Assembly (NCBI RefSeq): GCF_004341845.1 | Contig: NZ_SLVB01000014.1 | Coordinates: 33,735-97,734, forward strand | Direction of reading: 5' to 3' | Source of the DNA: Novosphingobium sp. PhB165 | GTDB lineage: Bacteria > Pseudomonadota > Alphaproteobacteria > Sphingomonadales > Sphingomonadaceae | Length of the DNA: 64,000 bases | In this document: positions 26,933-36,289 of the stretch, piece by piece | Layout of the letters: each line of letters opens with the position of its first letter | Numbering within the stretch: the first letter of the stretch is position 1 | Position numbers and translations under genes: made by a program | Notes under the pieces: generated by a model | Seen by the model: the letters and a program-made list of their open reading frames with translations, nothing else | The model's database searches: none | What the model was told of the DNA's origin: nothing

Positions 26933-29512
26933 ATGACAATTCGGACAAGAAGGATCACTATACTTGTGAGCGCTGCTACTGCCGCGCTTACGATCGCTGA
27001 CGCAGCGCAGGCAGACGAGGCGCCTGCGGCTGCATCCGCCGCCGCGCCGGAAAAGGAGATCGTCATCACCGGCGTGCGGGGATCTCCGCGCACGGTAACG
27101 GAAAGTCCGGCGCCGATCGATGTCGTATCCGGCGAGAGGCTGGCCCAGACCGGCGGCGCCGAGTTCGGCGAAGCTTTGACCAAGATCCTGCCGTCGCTCA
27201 ATTTTTCCGCGACGAATGCAGGCGTCTTTTCGATCGTCCGCCCGGTCAGCAACCGCGGCCTCAGCCCTGCCTACACATTGGTTCTGGTGAATGGAAAGCG
27301 AAGGCACAACAGCGGTTTCATGACCAATACCACGCAGGACACCAGCGGGGTCAATGCCGTCGATCTCGACCTGATACCGGTTAGCGCCATCTCGCGTATC
27401 GAAGTGTTGAAGGACTCGGCGGCCGCGCAGTACGGCACCGATGCCATCGCGGGCGTTATCAATATCCAGCTCAGCCACGCAGAAGGACTGGATGCCAGCT
27501 TTCGTTACGGCAGCCAGTACGTCGGCGAGGGCGATCGCGACAGCTGGCAGGGGGAGATCGGCTATGGCACCGCAATCGGCGACGGCGGTTTTCTGCGCCT
27601 GAGCGCGGACTATCGCCGGCGCGGCGGCAACTGGTGGAACCTGAAAGCCACCGATACCAACATCTACGGCCGCCCGAGCGGCCGGACGGTGGCGCAGGTG
27701 ATCTCCAGTTCCGGGCAGACGGCGGCGCAGGTCCAGGCGAACAGCGACGAAGCCGCTGCCCGAAACGCGGCGTGGGACGGGGACGGCGCTCACAACGGCG
27801 ACCCGGAGATCAAGGCCTTCAACCTTTCCTACAACACGGAACTGCCGCTGACAGACGAACTGACGTTCTACTCCTTCGGCACATACGGCGAGCGCGATGC
27901 GCAGATCGGCAACAACTTCCGCCGTCCGAACAGCAACGCCAACTTCACTGCGCTGTTTCCGGACGGTTACTATCCGCTCAACAACATCGACGAGAAGGAT
28001 TTCCAGTTCGTCGCCGGCGTGAAGGGCGATCTGGCGGGCTGGAATCTCGACCTGTCGAGCAGCTTCGGCCGCAACTGGAGCCGGCAGTTCTCCAAGCTGT
28101 CCATCAAGCCCTCGCTCGGTCCGACCAGCCCGACCGAATGGCCCAATCTGGCCAATTTCGAGTTCCGCCAGTGGACGCACAACCTCGACCTCACGCGTGA
28201 GTTCGAAGTGGGGCTGGCCCGGCCGCTCCAGGTCTCGTTCGGTGCCGAGTATCGGCTGGACCGCTTCCGCACGTTCGCGGCCGATGCGCTCGCCTATACG
28301 CCTGCCACTTATGTCTTCCAGCCCGGCGACCAGGAGTATGACTGGAACGTCGGCGTTGCGGCATCTCCGGTCGTGCAAGGCGCCATCGTGCTCTCGCCCG
28401 AAGACGAGGCCGATGCCACCCGGCGGGTCTATGCCGGCTATGTCGACTTGGGTATCTATCCGCTCGACCAATGGTACATCGGCGCTGCCGTCCGCGCGGA
28501 ACACTACAGCGACGGCTCGGGAAGCCCGGTCGGCGTGAAGCTCAACACGCGCTACGAATTCAGCCCGGTGGTGGCGATACGCGGGACTGTCGGCACCGGT
28601 TTCCGGGCACCTTCGCTCACCCAGTCCGCCTATGCGCAGACGGACGGGCGCACCGCGCTTGTCTTCAACCCCGTCAGCGGACTGACCGAACTGACGCCGA
28701 CCGTCGCAAAACTGGTCACGCCGGATTCGGCCATCGGCGCACTGTTCGGGGCGAAGCCCTTGAAATCGGAGCGCAGCTGGAACGCGGGGGCGGGCGTGGT
28801 GATCACGCCTGTGTCCAATCTCAGCGTCACAGCCGATGGATATTACATCAAGATCAAGAACCGCATCGCCCGCACCGGGCGCCTCTACGGCACCGGCATT
28901 ACCGCGCTGCTCAATGCCAATGGGCTGACCGGCATCGAGCAGATCGAGTACTTCTTCAACGCGGTGGACACTTCCACCCGCGGGCTGGACGTGGTTGCCG
29001 ACTGGACGGTGTCGCCTGTCGGTTTCGGCAGGCTGAACCTCAATGCCGCGTTCAACTACAACAAGACCACGGTGGACAAGCTGCCCACCGTTCCCGCGCA
29101 GCTGTTCGACGCGGGCGGCGTCTCGTTGCTGGCAACGGGTTCCGCTTTCTTCGGAGGGGACCGCATCGGCGAACTGGAAGTCATCAACCCGCGCACCAAG
29201 ATCGTGCTCAACGCCAACTGGACGAGGGGCATCTTCGGCATTGCCCTGACCACCGCCCGCTATGGCAAGTACACCCAGCGCACCGCTGCCGGGGACGATC
29301 GCCACTTCGGCGCGAAGTGGATCACCGACGCTTCGGTTTCCGCGCAAGTGACGGAATTCGCAACGTTACAGATCGGCGCCACCAACATTTTCAATGTGCG
29401 CCCCGAAACCAACGGTCCCGGCAGTCCGCAGACCGGCCAGGGATATTATGGACCTTCGCCTTTCAACCCCAACGGTGGATACTATTATGGACTTATTGCA
29501 GTCAGTTTCTGA
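26933..29512 (+). CDS. TonB-dependent receptor
   Basis: Outer-membrane receptor of 859 residues. Signal peptide ends near AAQA, then KEIVITGVRGSPRTVTESP, plug motifs LVNGKRRHNS and RIEVLKDSAAAQYGTDAIAG, and C-terminal YYYGLIAVSF. It belongs to the same subfamily as the receptors at 14845 and 19628. Its last 26 bases overlap the start of the next SsuA-like gene, so outer- and inner-membrane uptake of one substrate are probably co-produced. Confidence 0.92.
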   Translation: MTIRTRRITILVSAATAALTIADAAQADEAPAAASAAAPEKEIVITGVRGSPRTVTESPAPIDVVSGERLAQTGGAEFGEALTKILPSLNFSATNAGVFSIVRPVSNRGLSPAYTLVLVNGKRRHNSGFMTNTTQDTSGVNAVDLDLIPVSAISRIEVLKDSAAAQYGTDAIAGVINIQLSHAEGLDASFRYGSQYVGEGDRDSWQGEIGYGTAIGDGGFLRLSADYRRRGGNWWNLKATDTNIYGRPSGRTVAQVISSSGQTAAQVQANSDEAAARNAAWDGDGAHNGDPEIKAFNLSYNTELPLTDELTFYSFGTYGERDAQIGNNFRRPNSNANFTALFPDGYYPLNNIDEKDFQFVAGVKGDLAGWNLDLSSSFGRNWSRQFSKLSIKPSLGPTSPTEWPNLANFEFRQWTHNLDLTREFEVGLARPLQVSFGAEYRLDRFRTFAADALAYTPATYVFQPGDQEYDWNVGVAASPVVQGAIVLSPEDEADATRRVYAGYVDLGIYPLDQWYIGAAVRAEHYSDGSGSPVGVKLNTRYEFSPVVAIRGTVGTGFRAPSLTQSAYAQTDGRTALVFNPVSGLTELTPTVAKLVTPDSAIGALFGAKPLKSERSWNAGAGVVITPVSNLSVTADGYYIKIKNRIARTGRLYGTGITALLNANGLTGIEQIEYFFNAVDTSTRGLDVVADWTVSPVGFGRLNLNAAFNYNKTTVDKLPTVPAQLFDAGGVSLLATGSAFFGGDRIGELEVINPRTKIVLNANWTRGIFGIALTTARYGKYTQRTAAGDDRHFGAKWITDASVSAQVTEFATLQIGATNIFNVRPETNGPGSPQTGQGYYGPSPFNPNGGYYYGLIAVSF

Positions 29513-30458
29513 CCGGCGCCTGTTTCTGGCCGGAGTGGCGGGGGGCCTTGCCCTGTTGTCGGGATGCGGCAAGGCTGCGAAGAGCGGCACGCAAGTGGTG
29601 CTGGGCGATCAGGTCCACCTGCTGGAGACCAAGCTTTCGGCAGCCGGCCAGCTTAAAGATCTGCCCTACGGGATCAGCTGGGGTAATTTTCCGGGCGCGG
29701 CACCCCTGCTGGAAGCGCTTAACGCGGGCGCCGTCGACACTGCTCCAGCGGGCGATCTGCCGATCATTCTGGCTGCGGCGGCGGGTTGCCGTCTGAAGAT
29801 TGCCGCGGTGAACAAGGGATCGCCAAAGTCCATGGCGATCATCGTCCCGCGCGGCTCTCCGATGCATTCGGTGGAGGACCTCGTCGGCAAGACCGTGATC
29901 GTGTCGAGCGCGCGCGGGAGCATATCGCACTTCCTGCTGCTGGAGGCGCTGCGCGAAAAGGGCCTGCCACCATCGTCCGTGAAGATCGGTTACATGCTGC
30001 CCAACGATGCGGCGGCGGCCTTCGCGACCGGACAGATCGCCGCCTGGGCCATATTCGGCACGTATCAGGCGCGGGCCGAGGCGGACGGCGCGCGAATATT
30101 GCGGGACGGCACCGGCATCGGTCCGGGCTATTCGGCCATCACGGTTTCCGAACGCGCTCTCGCCGATCCACACAAGCGCGCCGCGATAGCCGACATCCTT
30201 TCCCGCGCCCGCGCCGCGAACACATGGTGCATCGAAAATCCCGATGCCTATGCCCGGCTCTATGCCCGGCAGACAGGGATGGACCCCGCAATCGCACGGG
30301 TGGTCGCGGCGCGCGAGAAGCCCGGTCTCTCCCCGCCCGATGCTGAATTCGTCACCGCGCTCCAGTCCGCGTCGGATCGCTTCTACGAGACCTACAAAGT
30401 GCTGCCGCATCGCGTCGATGTCGCCAGCCTGGTCGTGCCGGATCTGTTGAGGGCCTGA
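29487..30458 (+). CDS. SsuA-like periplasmic binding lipoprotein (third copy)
   Basis: Solute-binding protein of 323 residues. Its leader (DRRLFLAGVAGGLALLSGCG) combines an Arg pair and a lipobox. The domain carries NAGAVDTAPAGDLPIILA and IIVPRGSPMHSVEDLVGKTV, as in SsuA and related aromatic or aliphatic sulfonate binders. The ATG at 29487 lies inside the receptor gene and has GGTGGAT upstream; an in-frame start further upstream (29394) would place the leader internally. The Mo-enzyme gene follows by 1 nt. No transporter genes of its own are adjacent. Confidence 0.86.
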   Translation: MDLLQSVSDRRLFLAGVAGGLALLSGCGKAAKSGTQVVLGDQVHLLETKLSAAGQLKDLPYGISWGNFPGAAPLLEALNAGAVDTAPAGDLPIILAAAAGCRLKIAAVNKGSPKSMAIIVPRGSPMHSVEDLVGKTVIVSSARGSISHFLLLEALREKGLPPSSVKIGYMLPNDAAAAFATGQIAAWAIFGTYQARAEADGARILRDGTGIGPGYSAITVSERALADPHKRAAIADILSRARAANTWCIENPDAYARLYARQTGMDPAIARVVAAREKPGLSPPDAEFVTALQSASDRFYETYKVLPHRVDVASLVVPDLLRA

Positions 30459-30459
30459 C

Positions 30460-32754
30460 ATGACGAGCCCGACTTATTCCGCCGCGCACTGGGGCATCTA
30501 TGAATTGCGGCCGGGCGCAGGTGGGGATCCGCAGATCGCCCCGCTTGCGGCCGATCCCGATCCCACGCCGATCGGCCTCGACCAGCTGGCGCCGGAAGTG
30601 GAAGCCCTGCGAGTAAGCCGGCCTGCGGTGCGCAAGGGCTGGCTGGAAGGCAGGTCGGCCATGGGAAGGGGAGAGGAGCCCTTCGTCGAAGTCGATTGGG
30701 ACGTGGCGCTGGATCTGGTCGCCGGAGAAATTGCCCGCATCCGCGAGGCGCACGGCAACGAAGCGATTTTCGCGGGCTCCTACGGTTGGGCGAGCGCCGG
30801 GCGCTTCCATCATGCGCAGAGCCAGCTGCACCGCTTCTACAACTGCATCGGCGGCTACGTGCGCAGCGTCGACAGCTACAGCCTCGGTGCCGGGCGCGTA
30901 GTGATGCCGCACATCGTTGCCGACATGGACAGCTCCAACGCCTCCCATACGAGCTGGGAAGTTCTGGCGGAGCATTGCCAGCTCTTCGTCGCCTTTGGCG
31001 GCGTTCCGCTCAAGAACGCGCAAGTCTCGTCGAGCGGGGCAGGACGGCACCGCGCCCGCGCGGGGCTGGAGAGCCTTGCCGCGAGTGGAGCGCGTATCGT
31101 CAATTTCAGCCCCATGCGCGGCAACCTCGTCACCGGCGGCACGGTGGAATGGGTGCCGATCCGGCCGGGCACCGACACAGCCGTCATGCTGGCCCTTGCG
31201 CACGAGGTGGTGTGCCATCCGCAGTTCGACCGGAGTTTCATCGACAGCCACACCGTCGGCTTCGGTCGCTTCGTGCCTTACCTGCTGGGAGAAGCGGACG
31301 GCGTCGCGAAAACGCCGGAATGGGCGGAAGAGATCTCCACCGTACCGGCCGGTTTCCTGCGCGCACTGGCTGGCGAAATGCTGGCAAAGCGCACCATGCT
31401 CAATGCCGCCTGGGCCTTGCAGCGCGCGGCCCACGGCGAGCAGGCTTTCTGGGCCCTGGTGACACTGGCGGCCACGCTCGGCCAGATCGGCCTGCCGGGC
31501 GGGGGCTATGGAATCGGCTACGGCGCCATGAACGTGATGGGCAGCGCGCATGTCCGCATTCCCGGACCGGTACTGCCGCAAGGGAGCAATCCGGTCACCG
31601 CCTTCATTCCCTGCGCGCGGTTTGCCGACATGCTGCTGCATCCGGGGGAGACCTTCACCTACAACGGCGACCGTCATCGCTATCCGCACATCCGGCTGGT
31701 CCATTGGGCGGGCGGCAACCCCTTCCACCACCACCAGGATCTCAATCGCCTGCGCCGCGCCTGGGCGCTGCCCGACACCATCGTCATCCAGGAGAACTAC
31801 TGGACCAGCGCCGCGCGCCATGGGGACATCGTACTGCCCGCGACGATCTCGCTGGAGCGTGACGACATCGGTTTCGCAACGCGCGAAGGCTATTACATCG
31901 CCATGAGGAAGGCGCGGGCGCCCTATGGCGAAGCGCGGGATGATCATGCGATCCTTGCCGGGCTGGCCGAAAGGCTTGGCGCCCACCACGCGTTCTCGCA
32001 AGGGCGCGGGACACAGGACTGGCTGCGGCACATCTACGAGGAGAACCGAGCCCGCGTCGTCGGAGCGGGCATCGAATTACCGGACTACGACGTGTTTCGC
32101 GAGACCGGCCTGATCGACCTTTCTCGCCATGACGATCCCTTTGTCATGCATGCCGAGTTCCGCCGCGACGCCGCCGCCCACCCACTGGCGACCCCGTCGG
32201 GACGGATCGAGATATTCTCCGAGCGCATTGCCGGCTTCGCACTGGAGGATTGTCCGGGCCATGCGGCGTGGCGCGAGCCGTTCGAGTGGCTGGGCGGTGC
32301 GCTTGCCGCCCGGTACCCGCTCCACCTCATCTCCGACCAGCCCGAACGGCGGCTTCACGGCCAGCTCGACCCCGCGCCTTACAGCCGTGCCGGCAAGGTC
32401 GCCGGCCGAGAAGGCGTCCACGTCAATCCGCAGGATGCCGAGGCCCGCCGCATCGGGGATGGCGAGATCGTGGAACTCTTCAACGATCGCGGCCGATGCC
32501 TTGCCGGAGTGATCGTCGATCTCGGCTTGATGCGCGGTGTCGTCCGCCTCTCGACAGGAGCCTGGTACGATCCGGACGGGGATCTCGACCGGCATGGTAA
32601 TCCCAACGTCCTCACTCTGGACCGCGCGGCTTCGGGCCTCTCGCAAGGATGCAGCGCACACACTTGCCTGGTCGAGATACGCAAGTGGCAAGGTCCCCTA
32701 CCGCCGGTGCGGGCGTTCGACCCGCCGACTTTCGTCGTGGCTCACCCGCGATAG
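30460..32754 (+). CDS. BisC-like molybdopterin sulfoxide reductase
   Basis: Molybdopterin-guanine-dinucleotide enzyme of 764 residues, close in length to BisC. It lacks both the N-terminal [4Fe-4S] Cys motif and a Tat leader, so it is a cytoplasmic enzyme of the DMSO/TMAO/biotin-sulfoxide reductase group. The likely Mo ligand is Ser141 in SVDSYSLGAGRVVMP. Cofactor-binding stretches include HWAGGNPFHHHQDLNRL and IVIQENYWTSAARHGDIVLP. It is the last gene of the forward unit and overlaps the convergent ferredoxin gene by 13 bp at the 3' end. It would reduce a sulfoxide or N-oxide derived from the imported compound. Which electron donor serves it is unknown. Confidence 0.88.
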   Translation: MTSPTYSAAHWGIYELRPGAGGDPQIAPLAADPDPTPIGLDQLAPEVEALRVSRPAVRKGWLEGRSAMGRGEEPFVEVDWDVALDLVAGEIARIREAHGNEAIFAGSYGWASAGRFHHAQSQLHRFYNCIGGYVRSVDSYSLGAGRVVMPHIVADMDSSNASHTSWEVLAEHCQLFVAFGGVPLKNAQVSSSGAGRHRARAGLESLAASGARIVNFSPMRGNLVTGGTVEWVPIRPGTDTAVMLALAHEVVCHPQFDRSFIDSHTVGFGRFVPYLLGEADGVAKTPEWAEEISTVPAGFLRALAGEMLAKRTMLNAAWALQRAAHGEQAFWALVTLAATLGQIGLPGGGYGIGYGAMNVMGSAHVRIPGPVLPQGSNPVTAFIPCARFADMLLHPGETFTYNGDRHRYPHIRLVHWAGGNPFHHHQDLNRLRRAWALPDTIVIQENYWTSAARHGDIVLPATISLERDDIGFATREGYYIAMRKARAPYGEARDDHAILAGLAERLGAHHAFSQGRGTQDWLRHIYEENRARVVGAGIELPDYDVFRETGLIDLSRHDDPFVMHAEFRRDAAAHPLATPSGRIEIFSERIAGFALEDCPGHAAWREPFEWLGGALAARYPLHLISDQPERRLHGQLDPAPYSRAGKVAGREGVHVNPQDAEARRIGDGEIVELFNDRGRCLAGVIVDLGLMRGVVRLSTGAWYDPDGDLDRHGNPNVLTLDRAASGLSQGCSAHTCLVEIRKWQGPLPPVRAFDPPTFVVAHPR

Positions 32755-33101
32755 CGTCGCTCTGCGATTTCGGAGCCCTCGTTCAACAGCGGGCCCAGCA
32801 GCCGGTATTCGTCAAGGTGCCCGGTCTCGGCAGGACGATCCCACCCGTGGTCGCGGCGCAGCCTGCCCAAATGTCCGGAGGCGATGACGGCATCGCGATC
32901 GACCGTTTCGGGCTGGAACTGATCAGGCGCGACGTAAATGGCGTCCTGCGGGCAGTAGACTTCGCATAAGTAGCAGGTCTGGCAGGCATCCAGACGGGCG
33001 ATGCGCGGCGTGTCGCCGGTGATCTCCAGCACATCGGTCGGGCAGACAACCACGCAGGCGTCGCAGCCCGTGCACCGCTCGGGAAGGATCAGCGCGATCA
33101 T
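32742..33101 (-). CDS. 2x[4Fe-4S] ferredoxin, partner of the AprA-like flavoprotein
   Basis: Small ferredoxin of 119 residues. Two CxxCxxC...C clusters are complete: Cys10, 13, 16 with Cys20, and Cys40, 43, 46 with Cys50. A C-terminal extension of about 60 residues is rich in charged residues, as in AprB-like subunits. Its ATG overlaps the flavoprotein stop (ATGA). The gene's end overlaps the end of the Mo-enzyme gene by 13 bp on the opposite strand. Probable role: electron transfer to or from the flavoprotein. Confidence 0.88.
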   Translation of the reverse strand: MIALILPERCTGCDACVVVCPTDVLEITGDTPRIARLDACQTCYLCEVYCPQDAIYVAPDQFQPETVDRDAVIASGHLGRLRRDHGWDRPAETGHLDEYRLLGPLLNEGSEIAERRYRG

Positions 33102-34687
33102 GCCGCCGTTTCCATGGTCGCTCCCGATCGGGCCTTCTCCTCGCGCGTGCACACCCGGTCCAGCCCGCCCGTGAGCAGACGGGTTGCGAAGTCGCGGCGG
33201 GACTCCGGAAAGTCGGTGCGGACGTGGAGACCGCGTGTTTCCTCGCGTTCCGTTGCCGCCGCCACACACCAGCGGGCGGTGGCCGTCATCGCGGCGGTTT
33301 CCCGAAGCGCGACCAGCTCGCGGCCTGCTGCGTGCCCATGACGGGAGAGGTCGCCCCATACCTCTTCCAGGCGCTGTGCGGATGCGGTCAAAGTGGCACC
33401 GTGACGTCGCAGGGCCTTGTCGTATCCGTGCATTTCGTCGTCGACCAATACGTCAATCGCCTTCCGTTCCACCGTTCTCACCTCACCCGTGGGGGCAATG
33501 CCGAGCTTGCCCAGTCCGGTGGCGGGGGCGCGGTGACGGCGCCCGATCGCTTCGCGCGCGGCTGCTTCCCCGGCGATCAGGCCCGAAGAGAGCGCCCAGG
33601 CAGAATTTATGGCACCCCCGCCGCTGGTAGCACCCGCGACAAGTTCGCGTGTCGCGGCATCGCCTGCCGCAAACAGGGCGGCAACCGTGGTGCGGCACTC
33701 CGCGTCCACGATCCTGAGGCCGCCCGTCCCGCGTATGGTGCCTTCGCCGAAGAGTTTTACCGGAAAACGGTCGCGAAACAGGTCGATGCCGCGCCGCTCA
33801 AAGGGGGCGGGCGTGAAGGGCTGGATGCGATGAAGGATCGGCCGCAGCTGCAAGGGCGCGTCGGAAAGATCGGCAAGCACCGGCCCTTGCAGCATCGCTT
33901 TGCCAAGCGCCTGGAGGTGAGCGTGACCGGCGCGCGGCGGCGGGATGTCGAGTTCGGTGCCGGTCTCATCGAAGAAGCGAGCGGCGAAGTAGGGTAACGT
34001 GCGGGTGGAGGCCCAAGCCGGCGAGAGCGTGTAGACGGGCGAAAACTCCATTCCCGAAAGCTCTGCCCCGGCTTCGGCTGCCATCAGGTATCCGTCGCCG
34101 GTGTTGCAGTGGCTACCGATCAGGCCGGACCGGAAAGCGCAGCCGCCTGTTGCCATGATGACTGCCCCGGCCGCGATCGCCCAGTCTTCACCGGTTCGCA
34201 GCGCATGTCCGCGAGCCCCGGTCACGCGTCCTTCCTCGTCCGCCAGAAGCTCGATCGCGGGGTGATGATCGAGGATCGAGACCCCGACAGCCAGCGCCTG
34301 CTGCCGCAGGGCGCGCATGTATTCGGGCCCGCGCACGCCGGAAAAGTAGCTGCCGCCCTTTCCATCGCTGCCGAAGGGGTAGAACCGCGCCAGCGTTGGA
34401 AGGTGCCGCCAGGTCAGGTCGATGATTCTGGCCATCCATTCCGGATCGCCAATTCCCTGTGCCTTCTGTGCCTGCCGCTCCACCGCCTCACGCCGAAGCG
34501 CAGGGTCGGGCTGCACCCACCAGTGGTTGGGGCCACCCGTCGCGGTGACGCCGCTGGAGCCGACATAGCCCTTGTCGACCAACGTTACGCGCGCTCCTGC
34601 CCGGGCGGCGCCGATCGCTGCCCATGCTGCTGCCATGCCGCCGCCGACGATCAGGACGTCGGCAGGCGGCAATTGGTTGCGGTTCAT
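33098..34687 (-). CDS. AprA/FrdA-like FAD-dependent oxidoreductase
   Basis: Flavoprotein of 529 residues of the fumarate reductase/adenylylsulfate reductase A type. The N-terminal FAD motif is VLIVGGGMAAAWAAIGAARAG, and a second FAD contact lies at LFAAGDAATRELVAGATSGGG. It has no leader and acts in the cytoplasm. The helical C-terminal domain starts near residue 400. It is flanked by ATGA overlaps with a luciferase-like monooxygenase upstream and a dicluster ferredoxin downstream. This suggests a three-protein redox unit acting on a sulfur compound, or supplying reduced flavin to the monooxygenase. The family's own substrates (APS, fumarate) are not implied by the context. Confidence 0.82.
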   Translation of the reverse strand: MNRNQLPPADVLIVGGGMAAAWAAIGAARAGARVTLVDKGYVGSSGVTATGGPNHWWVQPDPALRREAVERQAQKAQGIGDPEWMARIIDLTWRHLPTLARFYPFGSDGKGGSYFSGVRGPEYMRALRQQALAVGVSILDHHPAIELLADEEGRVTGARGHALRTGEDWAIAAGAVIMATGGCAFRSGLIGSHCNTGDGYLMAAEAGAELSGMEFSPVYTLSPAWASTRTLPYFAARFFDETGTELDIPPPRAGHAHLQALGKAMLQGPVLADLSDAPLQLRPILHRIQPFTPAPFERRGIDLFRDRFPVKLFGEGTIRGTGGLRIVDAECRTTVAALFAAGDAATRELVAGATSGGGAINSAWALSSGLIAGEAAAREAIGRRHRAPATGLGKLGIAPTGEVRTVERKAIDVLVDDEMHGYDKALRRHGATLTASAQRLEEVWGDLSRHGHAAGRELVALRETAAMTATARWCVAAATEREETRGLHVRTDFPESRRDFATRLLTGGLDRVCTREEKARSGATMETAA

Positions 34688-36012
34688 TCGGCGGCTTCGG
34701 CGAAGGACCGAGCATGGCGGTTCTGCGGCACGTCCAGTCCAAGATGGCCGCGCAGCGTCTCATGTTCGTAGTCACGGCGGAACAGTCCGCGCTGCTGGAG
34801 GATCGGCACGACCATTTCGCGGAACAAGGCGAAGTCCCCCGGGCGGGTGACGCGCAGGATGAAGCCGTCGGCGGCGCGGCCTTCGAACCACTGCTGGATC
34901 TGGTCGGCGATCGTTTCGGGTGAACCGATGAAGCTGCTCTGCCACCGCCCCAGTTTGTAGGCTGCTTCGCGCAAGGTCAGGTTTTCGTCCCGGGCCGTGC
35001 GGATGATCGATTCCGCATGGCCGCGATAGGAGTTGAGCGTCACGCCGGTCAGGTCCGGGAACGGAGCGTCGAGCGGGTACTGGCTGAAGTCGTGATAGTT
35101 GAACGCACGGCCGAGCTGGACCAGCAGCTTGTCCAGATCCAGCGTGTCCTCCTGCTGCCGGGCGATGCGCTGCGCTTCCTCGTCGGTTTCCGCGATGATC
35201 GGGAACAGGCCGGGCAGCACCTTGAGCTGTTCGGGATCGCGGCCGAAACCGGCGGCGCGGGTTTTTACATCCGCATAGTAACCGCGTGCCGCGTCGAAGT
35301 CGCGCGCGGAGGCAAAAGTCGCTTCGGCTATTGTCGCACCAAGATCGCGTCCCGCATCGCTTTCGCCAGCCTGGAATATCACCGGCTGGCCCTGCCGCGA
35401 GCGGGTGAGCGCCAGCGGACCTGTCACGGAAAAATGCGTGCCGCGATGATCGAGCCGATGCTGCTTCGCTTTGTCCAGGAACACGCCCGCGGCCTTGTCG
35501 CGCACGAAGGCATCGTCTTCGTAGCTGTCCCACAGGCCCTGCACGACCCGAACGAACTCTTCCGCGCGGGCGTAGCGTTCGCCATGCTCGAAATGGGCGT
35601 CGCGTCCGTAGTTGCCCGCCGCGCCTTCAAGGCCGGTCGTGACGACATTCCAGCCCGCGCGGCCGCGACTGATATTGTCGAGCGAGCCGAACTGCCGGGC
35701 GACGTTGTACGGCTCCCAGTAGGATGTCGTCAGCGTGCCTACGAGGCCGATCCTGGCGGTATGCGCGGCAATTGCCGACAGCAGTGTCAGCGGCTCAAGG
35801 CGATTGAGGAAGTGCGGGGCCGTATCGGGCGTGATGAAGGGTGAATCGACAATGAAGACGAGGTCGAACCTGGCCTCTTCCGCCAGCTTCGCATTGCGAA
35901 TGTACCAGTTGATATCGATGCTGGCGTCCGCCGGCAGATCCGGATCGCGCCAACTGTGTTGATCGGTTCCGACGCCTTCGAGAATCGCTCCGAGATGTAG
36001 TTGGCGGGTCAT
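34684..36012 (-). CDS. NtaA/SnaA/DszA-family flavin monooxygenase (second copy)
   Basis: Luciferase-like monooxygenase of 442 residues, a paralogue of the one at 11599. Recognisable stretches are LHLGAILEGVGTDQHSWRDP, DNISRGRAGWNVVTTGLE and FQAGESDAGRDLGATIAEA. ATG at 36012 has GAGGAGA upstream, and an upstream in-frame start at 36096 lacks this. It is the first gene of the tightly overlapping monooxygenase-flavoprotein-ferredoxin cassette. FMNH2 is expected from a partner, and the next two genes are candidates. Confidence 0.87.
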   Translation of the reverse strand: MTRQLHLGAILEGVGTDQHSWRDPDLPADASIDINWYIRNAKLAEEARFDLVFIVDSPFITPDTAPHFLNRLEPLTLLSAIAAHTARIGLVGTLTTSYWEPYNVARQFGSLDNISRGRAGWNVVTTGLEGAAGNYGRDAHFEHGERYARAEEFVRVVQGLWDSYEDDAFVRDKAAGVFLDKAKQHRLDHRGTHFSVTGPLALTRSRQGQPVIFQAGESDAGRDLGATIAEATFASARDFDAARGYYADVKTRAAGFGRDPEQLKVLPGLFPIIAETDEEAQRIARQQEDTLDLDKLLVQLGRAFNYHDFSQYPLDAPFPDLTGVTLNSYRGHAESIIRTARDENLTLREAAYKLGRWQSSFIGSPETIADQIQQWFEGRAADGFILRVTRPGDFALFREMVVPILQQRGLFRRDYEHETLRGHLGLDVPQNRHARSFAEAAE

Positions 36013-36070
36013 GTCGTTTCTCCTCGCTGCAATGGTATCCAGCGGTGGGGAGTGATGAAAACGAGACATG

Positions 36071-36088
36071 CTCATACAATTATTGGAG
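36071..36088. promoter_or_regulatory. Degenerate dyad resembling the sulfur operator (site E)
   Basis: CTCATACAATTATTGGAG lies 59 bp before the monooxygenase start at 36012. It has the CTC...GAG ends and AT-rich centre of sites A-D but is one base shorter and less symmetric. It is a weak match. Confidence 0.3.
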
Positions 36089-36289
36089 TGGTTCAATCGA
36101 GGCGGCGGATTGGAAGCCTGTTTAGAGGCCGTCGCCTAATTGCGGGCCATATCGCAAGCCTTTCGTGCGGGAGGATTTATTTGCCGGAAGCACAGTCGTC
36201 TTCCCAGTCGACATTGGCCGTCGCATGATGGGTCCCACTGACGGTCCTCCTAGTCCGCACTCGCTGTTCGTTTTGGAAGCGGCAACTGA

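Noticed and set aside
32742..33359. Longer start for the ferredoxin
   Set aside because: The extra N-terminal part overlaps the flavoprotein gene by 260 bp and is Arg/Gly-rich shadow sequence. The ATG at 33101 gives an ATGA overlap.
36071..36100. Full member of the 19-bp operator set
   Set aside because: The site is one base short and less symmetric, so it is listed only as a weak match.
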